Shown: positions 18,415-30,771 of the stretch, piece by piece
How positions within the stretch are numbered: the stretch's first letter is position 1
How the letters are laid out: every line of letters starts with the position of its first letter
Assembly (NCBI RefSeq): GCF_021391675.1
Contig: NZ_CP090095.1
Coordinates: 2,795,501 to 2,859,500 of the forward strand
DNA length: 64,000 nucleotides
Origin: Neorhizobium galegae
GTDB lineage: Bacteria; Pseudomonadota; Alphaproteobacteria; Rhizobiales; Rhizobiaceae
Direction of reading: 5' to 3'
Notes under the pieces: generated by a model
Told to the model about the DNA's origin: nothing
The model's database searches: none
Seen by the model: the letters and a program-made list of their open reading frames with translations, nothing else
Program-made: the position numbers and the translations under genes

Positions 18415-18734
18415 CCTTCCAGATCCCGCTTCATCCGGTCGAGCATGTCGACCGCGTGCGCCGCATAGGCCCCGATCCAGCGGTCGTGGATCGCCTTGAT
18501 CGGCAGCGGGTTCAGGTGGTTCCAGCGCTCCCTGCCCTCGCGCTTCACCAGCACCAGGTCCGCGCCTTCCAGAACCTTCAGATGCTGCATCACGGTGCAG
18601 CGGTCGAGCTTGGGAAACCGGGCGCAGAGATCGCCCGTCGTCTGCGGCCGATCCTTCAACTCGTCGAGAATCTCCCTGCGAACCGGCGCCGCCAGGGCCT
18701 TGAAAATAAGGTCATTTTTTTCATCGCTTGACAT
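18411..18734 (-). CDS. ArsR-type winged-helix regulator
   Basis: The 107-residue product is a small winged-helix repressor: IFKALAAPVRREILDELKDRPQTTGDLCARFP covers the first helices and LDRCTVMQHLKVLEGADLVLVKREGRERW the recognition helix and wing. It lacks the CxC metal motif of true ArsR sensors. It is divergent from an SRPBCC gene across 47 bases, a pairing seen in many genomes, and its start codon lies inside a perfect inverted repeat that is probably its own operator. It likely represses both itself and the SRPBCC gene. Confidence 0.88.
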   Translation of the reverse strand: MSSDEKNDLIFKALAAPVRREILDELKDRPQTTGDLCARFPKLDRCTVMQHLKVLEGADLVLVKREGRERWNHLNPLPIKAIHDRWIGAYAAHAVDMLDRMKRDLEG

Positions 18735-18753
18735 GTTATGTTTTTATAACATG
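18732..18753. promoter_or_regulatory. Operator between ArsR and SRPBCC genes
   Basis: CATGTTAT (18732-18739) and ATAACATG (18746-18753) form a perfect 8-base inverted repeat with a 6-base T-rich spacer. It covers the ArsR start codon and sits 28 bases before the SRPBCC start, the expected place for a shared repressor site. Confidence 0.65.
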
Positions 18754-18781
18754 ATGGAGAGAGAAACAAGGGAGAAAGATC

Positions 18782-19264
18782 ATGGAACTGAAGTTCAAGG
18801 TATCGGGCCGGATCTCAAAACCGGTCGAGGAAGTGTTCGAAGCTGTCGCAGATCCGAAGAAGCTGTCGGGTTATTTCACCACAGGCGGCGCGAAGGGACG
18901 GCTCGAACCCGGCGCGACGGTCACCTGGGATTTTCACGATTTCCCAGGCGCCTTCCCGGTCGACGTCGTCGAGGTGGAGAAGAACAGGAAGATCGTGCTG
19001 CGCTGGGATGCGACGGAAGGCAATGCGGCCGAACAGGGACCGGAAAACGTCGCGCCCGCCGACTACAAGACGACGGTCACCATGACCTTCGAGCCGCTTG
19101 ACGGAAACCGCACGCTGGTGACGATCGCCGAGGAAGGCTGGCGCGAAACGAAGGGCGGGCTAGAAGCCTCCTACGGCAACTGCCAGGGCTGGTCGCAGAT
19201 GCTCTGCGCCATGAAGGCCTATGTCGAATACGGCATCAACCTGCGCGAGGGGATGTATAAGTAA
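18782..19264 (+). CDS. SRPBCC (AHSA1-type START) domain protein
   Basis: The 160-residue product is a single SRPBCC domain of the AHSA1-like kind: KVSGRISKPVEEVFEAVADPKKLSGYFT at the start, then LEPGATVTWDF, and the C-terminal helix EASYGNCQGWSQMLCAMKAYVEYGINL. These proteins form a hydrophobic cavity and bind lipophilic ligands; the substrate is unknown. It is divergently paired with an ArsR-type regulator and probably controlled by it. GGGAGAAAGATC in front of the ATG supplies the ribosome site. Confidence 0.9.
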   Translation: MELKFKVSGRISKPVEEVFEAVADPKKLSGYFTTGGAKGRLEPGATVTWDFHDFPGAFPVDVVEVEKNRKIVLRWDATEGNAAEQGPENVAPADYKTTVTMTFEPLDGNRTLVTIAEEGWRETKGGLEASYGNCQGWSQMLCAMKAYVEYGINLREGMYK

Positions 19265-19321
19265 GTTGCCCACGAGAGGCCCGACACGTTAGGAGCAAAA
19301 CATCTCAAGGAGTGCCCATTC

Positions 19322-19497
19322 TGCCCCCCTCTGCCCTGCCGGGCATCTCCCCCACAGGTGGGGAGATGGGCTGGGAGCCTGCTCATAGCCCTCCATTGAG
19401 CGTCGCATCCTTCGCGGCGATGTTTTGGAGGCAGGGATCGCGCCGATTGTGATCTCCCCACCTGTGGGGGAGATGCCCGGCAGGGCAGAGGGGGGCA
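19322..19497. repeat. Palindromic intergenic repeat with 46-bp perfect arms
   Basis: Bases 19322-19367 and 19452-19497 are perfect inverted copies of each other, separated by 84 bases. Each arm contains the motif CTGCCCTGCCGGGCATCTCC and an internal short hairpin (CTCCCC/GGGGAG). Sequences of this kind occur many times in Rhizobiaceae genomes and resemble the palindromic RIME-type intergenic elements. It lies between two convergent genes and could fold into a very stable RNA or cruciform. Confidence 0.75.
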
Positions 19498-19522
19498 TCC
19501 TGGCTCCACCCTCACCGTCGTC

Positions 19523-19545
19523 ATCCTCGGGTTAAACCCGAGGAT
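19523..19545. terminator. Perfect 11-bp hairpin at the end of the metallopeptidase gene
   Basis: ATCCTCGGGTT and AACCCGAGGAT form a perfect palindrome around one central base. It lies 9 bases beyond the end of the minus-strand gene at 19555. No T-run follows, so it may instead be another dispersed palindrome; the related 'CCTCGGG...CCCGAGG' motif is frequent in rhizobial intergenic regions. Confidence 0.45.
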
Positions 19546-19554
19546 CCACAAACC

Positions 19555-20460
19555 TCAAACATTCCCCGAAAACGTATCGCAGGACTTCATGTCGCCGGTA
19601 TCAAACCCGCGCTTGAACCAGCGCGCGCGCTGCGCCGAGGTGCCGTGGTTGAAACTCTCCGGCACGACATAGCCCTGGCTACGCTTCTGCAGCGTATCGT
19701 CGCCGATCTGCTGGGCGGCATTCAGCGCCTCGTCGAGATCGCCGGTGTCGAGAATGCCCTTCTGCTGGGTGAACTTGCCCCAGACGCCGGCAAAGCAGTC
19801 GGCCTGCAACTCGACGCGCACCGACATGCGGTTGGCGTCCGCCTCGCTCATCCGCTGGCGGGCCTGGTTGAACTTCGGCAGGATGCCGAGCAGGTTCTGC
19901 ACGTGGTGGCCGACCTCGTGAGCGATCACATACGCCTCGGCGAAGTCGCCGGCCGCGTCGAAGCGCTGTTCGAGTTCCTTGAAGAAATTGGTGTCGAGGT
20001 AAAGCTTGTGGTCGCCGGGGCAATAGAAAGGCCCGGTCGCGGAAGACGCAAATCCGCAGGCGGAATTCACCTGGCCGGAAAACAGCACCAGCACCGGCTC
20101 CTGATATTGCTGGCCGTTCGCCTGGAAAATGCCGTTCCAGGTATCTTCCGTCTCGGCGAGCACGGTGCGCACGAACGCAGTTGTATCATCATTGGCCGGC
20201 GCGCCCGGGGCCGTCTGCTGCTGCTCGAAGCCCGAGCCATCCATGCCGAGCTCACCCGATAGCAGCGAAAGCGGATTGATGCCGGTGATCCAGCAGATGA
20301 TCAGGATGACGATGATCCCGCCGATGCCGAGCCCGCCCCCGCGGCGGCCACCACCGCCGACCGGAATGCGAAATCCGCCCCGGCCGAGCGGACTGCCGCC
20401 CATGGAAGCGCCACGCTGGTCCTCGACATTGTCCGATTGCCGGCGGCCTTTCCATTCCAT
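19555..20460 (-). CDS. YpfJ-type neutral zinc metallopeptidase
   Basis: The 301-residue product starts MEWKGRRQSDNVEDQRG, has a glycine/arginine-rich stretch, one membrane helix (about residues 47-61) and a large extracytoplasmic domain with the zinc-peptidase motif HEVGHH at 181-186. A nearby second-ligand motif (ELQADCFAGVWG) and C-terminal GTSAQRARWFKRGFDTGD complete the DUF2253/YpfJ family pattern. Its substrate is unknown. A GTG three codons upstream (20469) is possible, but AGGAG sits 8 bases before the ATG at 20460. It is a single gene. Confidence 0.9.
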   Translation of the reverse strand: MEWKGRRQSDNVEDQRGASMGGSPLGRGGFRIPVGGGGRRGGGLGIGGIIVILIICWITGINPLSLLSGELGMDGSGFEQQQTAPGAPANDDTTAFVRTVLAETEDTWNGIFQANGQQYQEPVLVLFSGQVNSACGFASSATGPFYCPGDHKLYLDTNFFKELEQRFDAAGDFAEAYVIAHEVGHHVQNLLGILPKFNQARQRMSEADANRMSVRVELQADCFAGVWGKFTQQKGILDTGDLDEALNAAQQIGDDTLQKRSQGYVVPESFNHGTSAQRARWFKRGFDTGDMKSCDTFSGNV

Positions 20461-20561
20461 CTCGCTCACTCCTCTTCGGCAACGTTACGCCCGTTGCGCG
20501 ATATAACGCTGGCGGCCGCAAAAGCGATCCGTACCAGCATCACATAGCTGAAGATTCGTCC

Positions 20562-21773
20562 TCAGGCGACCCGCAGAGCCTTTTTCCCTGGCAGGAAAAC
20601 CGTCAGCAGCCCAAGCACGGGCAGGAAGGCGCAGACATTGTAGACGAAGGTGATGCCGTACTGGTCGGCAAAGACGCCGAGCACCGCCGCCGCGATGCCG
20701 CCGATCCCGAAGGCGATCCCAAAGAAGATGCCGGCGATCATGCCGACCCGGCCCGGCACCAGTTCCTGCGCCATCACCACGATCGCCGGGAAGGACGAGG
20801 CCATGATGAAGCCGATAATGCCCGAAAGCGCGATCGTCACCGGCAGGTTGGCAAACGGCATGGCGAGCGTGAACGGCAGCACGCCGAGGATCGAGAACCA
20901 GATCACCACTTTCGAACCGAATCGGTCGCCGACCAGCCCGCCGATCACGGTGCCGAGTGCCACGGCGCCGAGGAAGATGAACAGCATGACCTGCGACTGC
21001 GGCACCGTGACCTGGAAGCGCTCGATGACGAAGAAGGTATAATAGCTGCTGATCGACGCCATGTAGGCGTTCTTCGAGAAGGTCAGGACGGTCAGCACGG
21101 TCAGCGCGATGACGACCGTGCGCTTTGAAAGGTTATGGGCCTTCAGCACTCGCTTGCGACCCTGGTTGGCAAGCATATGCGCCTTGTACCAGCGCGCCAC
21201 GCCTGTGAGGATGGCGATGCCGAGAAGTGCGCCGGCCGAAACCCAGGCAACACTGCCCTGCCCGTTCGGCACGATGATGAAGGCTGCGAGCAGCGGACCG
21301 ATCGACTGGCCGAAATTGCCGCCGACTTGGAAGACCGACTGCGCCATCCCGTAACGACCGCCGGATGCCAGCCGCGCGACACGCGACGATTCCGGATGGA
21401 AGACCGCCGAACCGATGCCGATCAGCGACGCGGAAATGACCAGCACCATATACGAATGCGCGTTCGCCAGCATGAACAGGCCGATGAAGGTCGAGCCCAT
21501 GCCGACCGGCAGAGAATAGGGGAAAGGTTTCTTGTCGGTGACGATGCCGATCACCGGCTGCAGCAGCGACGCGGTGCACTGGAAGGCAAGCGTCAGGATG
21601 CCGATCTGCCAGAAATCGAGCGCATAATCCGTTTTTAGCATCGGATAGATCGCCGAGATCATCGACTGCATGATGTCGTTGATCATGTGGCAGAAGCTGA
21701 CCGCCAGGATGATCGGCAGCACCGTCACTTCGGCGGCAGTGGCGGAAACGGGTTTGGATGTTGCATCGGCCAT
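20562..21773 (-). CDS. MFS transporter, fosmidomycin-resistance (Fsr) type
   Basis: The 403-residue product has 12 predicted membrane helices. SFCHMINDIMQSMISAIYPMLK in helix 1, QPVIGIVTDKKPFPYSLPVGM and IGSAVFHPESSRVARLASGGR are hallmarks of the Fsr branch of the major facilitator superfamily, whose E. coli member gives fosmidomycin resistance. The real substrate here is unknown. The ATG at 21773 has GGAGGAAA 5-10 bases before it, so the longer frame is rejected. Reads alone; the next gene on the same strand is DUF2306. Confidence 0.9.
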   Translation of the reverse strand: MADATSKPVSATAAEVTVLPIILAVSFCHMINDIMQSMISAIYPMLKTDYALDFWQIGILTLAFQCTASLLQPVIGIVTDKKPFPYSLPVGMGSTFIGLFMLANAHSYMVLVISASLIGIGSAVFHPESSRVARLASGGRYGMAQSVFQVGGNFGQSIGPLLAAFIIVPNGQGSVAWVSAGALLGIAILTGVARWYKAHMLANQGRKRVLKAHNLSKRTVVIALTVLTVLTFSKNAYMASISSYYTFFVIERFQVTVPQSQVMLFIFLGAVALGTVIGGLVGDRFGSKVVIWFSILGVLPFTLAMPFANLPVTIALSGIIGFIMASSFPAIVVMAQELVPGRVGMIAGIFFGIAFGIGGIAAAVLGVFADQYGITFVYNVCAFLPVLGLLTVFLPGKKALRVA

Positions 21774-21918
21774 AAAATTTCCTCCGCGCAAGCGGTCGTC
21801 ATCGCGGATGGCCGTTGCTGCAAGTTTCTTAGGTGCAGCACTAATCCCGCAAGTCGGGCCTGTCCATGACAGCAAGGCGCCGAACGGTACGCTTTGAGGA
21901 AATTGTTGATGCGGGGGA

Positions 21919-22401
21919 TCAGGGCCGGCGCGTCGTCAGCCGCTGCTGGAGGAGAACCGTTCCAGCGATACCAAGCAGCGTCAGGATCAGTATCCAGCTT
22001 GGTCCGCCGGAAAAGACGACCGCGTTCATGATCCGCCCCGGGATCAGCGTGAAGAGGCCGGCGATCCCGATGCCGCCGAAATACATGCCGATCACAGCCG
22101 CCTTGTGTGCCCGGATATTATGGGCGCGCGCCGAGCTGATCGCCCGCCACACCCCGACGAGCACGAAGACCGACAGGAGATGGATCGGGCTGAAGCCGTA
22201 GAACAGATTGATCTCGTGAATGAAGAAGCTGGAGATCGAGGTGATCACCATCAGCACCATCCAGATCTTGCCGAGCAGGCGGTGTACCGGAGTGCCCTTG
22301 CGGTTGAGCAGGATATAGGCACCGAGCACGGAGGCCGGCAGCACGGCCGCGACGTGGATCTGGACGGCGAACGGAGCATCGAGGAGCGGTTGGAGGTTCA
22401 T
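21919..22401 (-). CDS. DUF2306 membrane protein
   Basis: The 160-residue product has four predicted membrane helices and matches DUF2306 (HRLLGKIWMVLMVITSISSFFIHEIN and HNIRAHKAAVIGMYFGG are the typical segments; conserved histidines may bind haem or metal). Its function is not known. It faces the LytTR-domain regulator gene across 103 bases. Such divergent pairs of a membrane protein and a membrane-bound LytTR factor occur in several alphaproteobacteria, so the regulator probably controls this gene. Confidence 0.82.
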   Translation of the reverse strand: MNLQPLLDAPFAVQIHVAAVLPASVLGAYILLNRKGTPVHRLLGKIWMVLMVITSISSFFIHEINLFYGFSPIHLLSVFVLVGVWRAISSARAHNIRAHKAAVIGMYFGGIGIAGLFTLIPGRIMNAVVFSGGPSWILILTLLGIAGTVLLQQRLTTRRP

Positions 22402-22504
22402 GGGGAATACCTGTTCGAAATCACCAAGCGATTGAATTGATCGCCTGTTTCCGCCATGACTGGCTCACCCTCAACCAGAATGGCGCAGACAACGGACAAA
22501 CTTC

Positions 22505-23329
22505 GTGAATCACCCGTTTTTGAGCTCCACGCTTCGTGAATTGCAGCTCTTCACCCGCTCCTGGCGCTTCTGGACGACCTTTACGCTGGTTATCCTGATC
22601 TTCGTCGTCAGCGGACCCTATGGCACGCTGGAGCGGATGACGCTCGGCATCCGCCTCGGCTACTGGCTGGTCGTCCACGCCGTCACCTGGGCAATCGCCA
22701 TCTCCCTGTCGATCACCGCCGAAATCCTGCTGCGAGAACACCTCAACCACACGCTCGCACGCATGATGATTGGTTCGCTGGTCGCGGCCCTGCCGATCGG
22801 CTTCGCGCTCGGCGCCATCGATTTCGCCTTCTTCGGCCGCTGGGCCGAGATGGAAACCGGCTTCCACCGGGCGCTGCTCGCGCTGCCGCTCTGCGCCCTC
22901 TTCTGTCTTCTGACCTACACGGCCATGCACCGGCAGATCGCCGAGATTTCCGCGCCAGCCCCGCCTGCACCACCTCCTGCCGCGGTGCCGGCCGCTTGGC
23001 CCGTATCCGAACCTGAGATCCTCGCCCGGCTGAAACCCCAGAACCGCGGCGCAATCCTGCGGCTTTCAGTCGAGGATCACTATACCGACGTGGTCACCAC
23101 CCGCGGCCACGAACTGGTCCTCCTGCGTTTCGCCGACGCCCTGAAGGAACTTGGGCCCACGCCCGGCCTGCAGGTGCACCGCTCCCATTGGGTGGCAGAT
23201 GCCCATGTCGAAACACTGAAACGCGACGGCAGCAGGCTTGTGCTGATCATGAAGGACGGCGCGGAAATACCGGTGAGCCGGACCTATGCCGATGCGGTGC
23301 GCGCGCGGTTCGGCGGCCTCTCGCGCTAA
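22505..23329 (+). CDS. Membrane-bound LytTR-domain transcription regulator
   Basis: The 274-residue product has four membrane helices (about residues 22-40, 50-72, 85-108 and 117-135), a proline/alanine linker (150-168) and a C-terminal LytTR DNA-binding domain (about 178-270: AILRLSVEDHYTDVVTTRGHELVLLRFADALKEL, then LQVHRSHWV). It has no receiver domain, so control must come through the membrane part or a partner. The start is a GTG without a clear ribosome site, so it is less certain. Its last four bases overlap the convergent PAP2 gene. Confidence 0.88.
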   Translation: MNHPFLSSTLRELQLFTRSWRFWTTFTLVILIFVVSGPYGTLERMTLGIRLGYWLVVHAVTWAIAISLSITAEILLREHLNHTLARMMIGSLVAALPIGFALGAIDFAFFGRWAEMETGFHRALLALPLCALFCLLTYTAMHRQIAEISAPAPPAPPPAAVPAAWPVSEPEILARLKPQNRGAILRLSVEDHYTDVVTTRGHELVLLRFADALKELGPTPGLQVHRSHWVADAHVETLKRDGSRLVLIMKDGAEIPVSRTYADAVRARFGGLSR

Positions 23330-24258
23330 GCGGTCACTGCCATTCGGGAGGCGGTGGCCAGACGCGGGCTCCGGGTGACAACGCCCACGACGGCGATGCA
23401 GACCACGGCAACCATAACGCCTGCGATGATATCGACGAAGTAGTGGTTTGCATGCGAGACAGCCGAGATCGCCATACCGATATTGAGGACGAGTATGGGA
23501 TAGCGGATAAGCCGAATCTCCCAAGCCGCCCATGCGCAAAGCGCTGCAACGGCGGCGTGAACGGAAGGGAATGTTAGAATTCCAGCGGCGTGATCAAGCG
23601 AAAAAATGAAATCGCCATTCTCCCTGACTGCATGGAACTGCTCCAGAAAGAAATAGCCGAAATGCGCATTGATATTTTGAAGGCTGTCGGCGGCGACGCC
23701 GTATATCTTGTAGGTTCCGAGCGCGGGAAACCAAATCGAAATCAGGCTGGATAGGAAACAGATGGCCGCATACGCCATCACCATCCTGTAGCCTCGCTCG
23801 GGCTTTCCCAATACGCAAAGCAGAACAGGCAAACCAAGAAGCTGCAACGCGAAGGATTGATATGCGTAGCCGAGGCTGTGGGCAATCCAGCCATGAGCAT
23901 CGACGACGGCGATAAAGGAACGCCAGTCGATGGGTAGCATGGCGTCCATAGCGACCAGCTGATCGTCCACCATTGGCATTCCGACCCTGATCGCCAGATA
24001 AGTCGATATCACGGAAGGAATGATCAGGAGCAGCCCACAGCAAAGAGTCTCAACGATGTTTCTGAGGACAAACAAGCGCCGCCACGAGCAATAAGGAGAA
24101 AAGACAGCCAATATGGACAAGGCGATAAACATAAACCTCCAAAGAGACGAGTAATCCAGCCGGAAACCGGTCAACAGGACGATCGCCCATATGAGTGCAT
24201 AGGGCGCAGCAGTCGTGGCAAAAAGCGCAATGCGCAGTTTTTGAAGGTCGTCTTGCAT
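23326..24258 (-). CDS. PAP2 family membrane phosphatase
   Basis: The 310-residue product has about seven membrane helices and a PAP2 active site: FPSVHAA (231-236) and SHANHYFVDIIAGV (268-281) carry the catalytic histidines and aspartate. The arrangement resembles the Aur1/Ipt1-like (PAP2_3) group that acts on lipid phosphates or transfers phospho-head-groups. The substrate is unknown. Its base composition and codon choice look more A+T-rich than those of its neighbours, which may point to recent acquisition. It is convergent with the LytTR gene (4-base overlap) and divergent from carB. Confidence 0.85.
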   Translation of the reverse strand: MQDDLQKLRIALFATTAAPYALIWAIVLLTGFRLDYSSLWRFMFIALSILAVFSPYCSWRRLFVLRNIVETLCCGLLLIIPSVISTYLAIRVGMPMVDDQLVAMDAMLPIDWRSFIAVVDAHGWIAHSLGYAYQSFALQLLGLPVLLCVLGKPERGYRMVMAYAAICFLSSLISIWFPALGTYKIYGVAADSLQNINAHFGYFFLEQFHAVRENGDFIFSLDHAAGILTFPSVHAAVAALCAWAAWEIRLIRYPILVLNIGMAISAVSHANHYFVDIIAGVMVAVVCIAVVGVVTRSPRLATASRMAVTA

Positions 24259-24504
24259 CGTCGAAACCCTTGTTCGACGAATGCTGCCAAGAAACCTTAA
24301 TGTTTGCGAAAGCGGAAATGTCGATTTGAGGATTTCCTGTCATCCTCCGTTTTCCTGTCGATTTGGCGATTTATGGGGTTCCGTTCCCAACAACATTTGC
24401 CTATAAGCCGCGTCTAGCCTGAAAAGACATGCGCGCGCGACCCGACCGGTGGTATTCCACACCGCGCCGGTTTTCCGCGCAGGAAAAAAGCGGAAAGATA
24501 CCCC

Positions 24505-27990
<3,486 letters not shown>

Positions 27991-28091
27991 TCAAACGGAC
28001 CTAGACGGGTCCAGGCTGCCGAAATCGACCATAGGTTGAAATTTATTCTCCCGAATGCTACCGTATCAAGGGGCACTCGGGGGAATGATCC

Positions 28092-29279
28092 ATGAGCAAG
28101 AACATCGTCATTTTGCTGGACGGCACGTCCAACGAAATCAAGGCCAGCCGCACCAACATCCTCCGGCTGTTCGGAACGCTGGAGCGATCGGAACGGCAGA
28201 TCGTGTATTACGATCCCGGCGTCGGAACATTCGGTGCCGACGAACACTGGTCTTCACTCGCCCGGAATGCGAGCGAAGTGCTGGGCCTTGCGACCGGCTG
28301 GGGCCTCGACCACAACGTCAAGGAAGCCTATCGCTTTCTCGTCGACAACTATGACTGCGGCCCGGTCGAGAACGGCCGCCACCCGGACCGCGACCGCATC
28401 TACCTGTTCGGCTTCAGTCGCGGCGCCTACACCGCCAGGGTGCTGGCGGGCTTCATCCATGCCTTCGGGCTGATCTCCCCGCTTTATCTCAATCTCCTCG
28501 ACTACGCCTACAGAACCTACAAGGATATCCCGCAGTCCTCGGCAGCAGGCACAGGTGAAGCCTCGCCGTTTGCCGGCATGCGCCTCTATGAGCGGATGCT
28601 CGACAATGACCGGCCGCCGATAAAGCTTCTCGGTCTGTTCGATACGGTTGCCTCGATGATCGAGACCGGCCGCGGACGGCTACAGCTGAAAACTCACCCT
28701 TTCACGCACAGCAATCCCAGCGTCGAGTGGGTGCGCCACGCTCTCGCGATCGACGAGCGGCGCACCATGTTCAGGCCGGAACTTTGGACCCCCGGCCAAG
28801 TCTATCGCGGCAACCCCTTTGCTGCGCCAAAGGGACCCCAGAACGCCAAGGAGGTTTGGTTCTCAGGATTCCACTGCGATGTCGGTGGCGGCTTCCCGGA
28901 AAAGGAAAGCGGCCAGATCAAGATTCCACTGGACTGGATGATCCGCGAGACCCGGCCGACGGGTCTCCACTACAAGGACGATGTCATCGACAAGATCGTT
29001 CTCGGAGAAGGGGAAAAGAACGATTACGCCGCGCTCGATCGGTTCGCCCCGCTGCACGATTCGATGAACTGGGGATGGCGTCTCGTGGAGTGCATCCCGC
29101 GCAAGGTTCCGAAAACCTCGTGGCGGAAACGTCATGCAGCGACGGGTTATTATATCCCGTGCGTCGATCCGCGCTTGATCCCGCAAGAGGCCCTCATCCA
29201 TGAATCGGTTGGCACCCGTAAGAGCACCGGCGATTATGATCCGCCCAACCTGCCGAAAGCGCCGACCTACGTCCCCTAA
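28092..29279 (+). CDS. DUF2235 alpha/beta-hydrolase (Tle1-like) protein
   Basis: The 395-residue product belongs to DUF2235. It opens with NIVILLDGTSNE and has the nucleophile motif GFSRGAYTARVLAG (Ser109), then KLLGLFDTVAS and WFSGFHCDVGGGFPE, which supply the presumed catalytic Asp and His. The family includes type VI secretion phospholipase effectors (Tle1), but no vgrG, PAAR or immunity gene is next to it, so a secreted role is not supported here. It is probably a cytosolic lipase or esterase-like enzyme. It begins about 100 bases after carB. Confidence 0.87.
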   Translation: MSKNIVILLDGTSNEIKASRTNILRLFGTLERSERQIVYYDPGVGTFGADEHWSSLARNASEVLGLATGWGLDHNVKEAYRFLVDNYDCGPVENGRHPDRDRIYLFGFSRGAYTARVLAGFIHAFGLISPLYLNLLDYAYRTYKDIPQSSAAGTGEASPFAGMRLYERMLDNDRPPIKLLGLFDTVASMIETGRGRLQLKTHPFTHSNPSVEWVRHALAIDERRTMFRPELWTPGQVYRGNPFAAPKGPQNAKEVWFSGFHCDVGGGFPEKESGQIKIPLDWMIRETRPTGLHYKDDVIDKIVLGEGEKNDYAALDRFAPLHDSMNWGWRLVECIPRKVPKTSWRKRHAATGYYIPCVDPRLIPQEALIHESVGTRKSTGDYDPPNLPKAPTYVP

Positions 29280-29301
29280 CCGCCTGAATCATTCTCTCCG
29301 C

Positions 29302-30771
29302 TCACGCCGCCAAACGCTTGATCCGGCGCATGTCTTCCCTGAACCGGGCAAGCTCCTCCGCCTTCCTGCCCTCATCGGGAATGCGCAGGAGATAGGATGG
29401 GTGCACGGTCACGAACAGCATGCGCCCCTCCTCCATGGCAATGGGCTCGCCCCTGACATCCTCCAGCTTCTGGCGCATGTCGGTCAGCGCAAACAGAGCC
29501 GTCGCGCCCATCGCCACCACCAGTTTCGGCTTCACCAGTTCCAGTTCCTGGGTCAGCCACCAGCGGCATTGCCGCACCTCGCCCATATTCGGTTTCTGGT
29601 GGATGCGACGCTTGCCGCGCGGCTCGTATTTGAAGTGCTTCACCGCATTGGTGATATAAAGCGACCGCCGGTCGATGCCGACCTCGCCGATCACGTCGTT
29701 GAACAGTTTTCCCGCCGGCCCGACGAAGGGTTTTCCCGCCAAGTCTTCCTGGTCGCCCGGCTGCTCGCCGACGAACATCACCCGCGCGTCCGGCGGACCG
29801 TCGCCGAACACCGTCTGGGTCGCGAGGCAATGGATGTCGCAGCGCGTGCAATGCCGCGCCTCCTGCTTCAGCGCAGCAAGCGTACCGGCAGCAGCCATGG
29901 GCTCCGCCGGTGCCCTGGCGGCCGCCTCCTGGATGCGGTGATGGAAGGGCAAGGGTTCGCTCGCCGCCTTGCGCGCCATGTCGATGACATTGGCCTCGGC
30001 ATTGGCGATCAGCCCCGGAATGAGCTCCGTTTCCGGCAGGTTCTTCCAGTATTTCTTCGGCATCTCCGTGGTCATCATTTTCACCTTCAGCCGCGCCGGA
30101 TTGAAGATCGAGGCGTAGTAAGTGCGCCACAGCTCGTCGGTCTCGTCACGCAGATCGGGCTTCTCCGCCGGCTCGTCCGTCGTGCGCAGCGTCTCGCCGT
30201 CCCAGGAGGCCGAGCCCATCGGCGTCAGGATCAGCCAGTCCATGTCGGTGAAACGCCGCTGGAAGAAAGGCGCCACCCGGGCGACGATGAAATGATCCGG
30301 CTCGAACCAGGAGATGAAGCGCCGTCGCCCGGCCGTGCCTTCCTTGAGCGGCAGTTCCTTGAAACGCACGAAGGCGGTCATCTTGTGATAGTCGCGGCCG
30401 ACCGATTTCGCCATGCGGCTTGCCGCAACCACGTCCGGATCGGTCGCCATCTGCAGCAGGTGCCGGCCATGAATCACCCCGCCATGCATCATCCGGAACA
30501 GCATGCGGTAGAGCAGCGCAAACCGTGTCGGGTCGGAATGGCAGAGCACCGCCTCTGCCATCCGTATGAAGGCGGGCGGCACCGTCATCGGCTCGCAGTC
30601 CGGATGCGGCGGCGGCAGATGGTTCTCGTCGAAACCGAACAGCCCGTCGGCATCGTCCATCGTCCGCCATTCGACATATTCGGGCACGATCCCGGCCATC
30701 AGGAAGGCGCGGGCGGCATCGCGCCACTCGGTGAGATCGCCCCTGCCCCGCAGCGAAAAACGGTACCTCAT
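29302..30771 (-). CDS. DUF4130-UdgX fusion, uracil-DNA glycosylase family repair protein
   Basis: The 489-residue product joins an N-terminal DUF4130 domain (about 1-235, the 'SAM-associated DNA metabolism' family) to a C-terminal UdgX-type uracil-DNA glycosylase (about 290-489). UdgX hallmarks are the active-site GEQPGDQED (335-343), cysteines C308, C311 and C402 as likely Fe-S ligands, the insertion loop GKRRIHQKP with His391, and HPSYLLR (457-463). In mycobacterial UdgX the KRRIH histidine becomes covalently bound to the abasic site after uracil removal. It overlaps the radical SAM gene by four bases, so the two form one operon, preceded by an SOS box. Confidence 0.93.
   Translation of the reverse strand: MRYRFSLRGRGDLTEWRDAARAFLMAGIVPEYVEWRTMDDADGLFGFDENHLPPPHPDCEPMTVPPAFIRMAEAVLCHSDPTRFALLYRMLFRMMHGGVIHGRHLLQMATDPDVVAASRMAKSVGRDYHKMTAFVRFKELPLKEGTAGRRRFISWFEPDHFIVARVAPFFQRRFTDMDWLILTPMGSASWDGETLRTTDEPAEKPDLRDETDELWRTYYASIFNPARLKVKMMTTEMPKKYWKNLPETELIPGLIANAEANVIDMARKAASEPLPFHHRIQEAAARAPAEPMAAAGTLAALKQEARHCTRCDIHCLATQTVFGDGPPDARVMFVGEQPGDQEDLAGKPFVGPAGKLFNDVIGEVGIDRRSLYITNAVKHFKYEPRGKRRIHQKPNMGEVRQCRWWLTQELELVKPKLVVAMGATALFALTDMRQKLEDVRGEPIAMEEGRMLFVTVHPSYLLRIPDEGRKAEELARFREDMRRIKRLAA

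Noticed and set aside
28092..29279. Type VI secretion effector locus
   Set aside because: No vgrG, PAAR, adaptor or immunity gene beside the DUF2235 protein.
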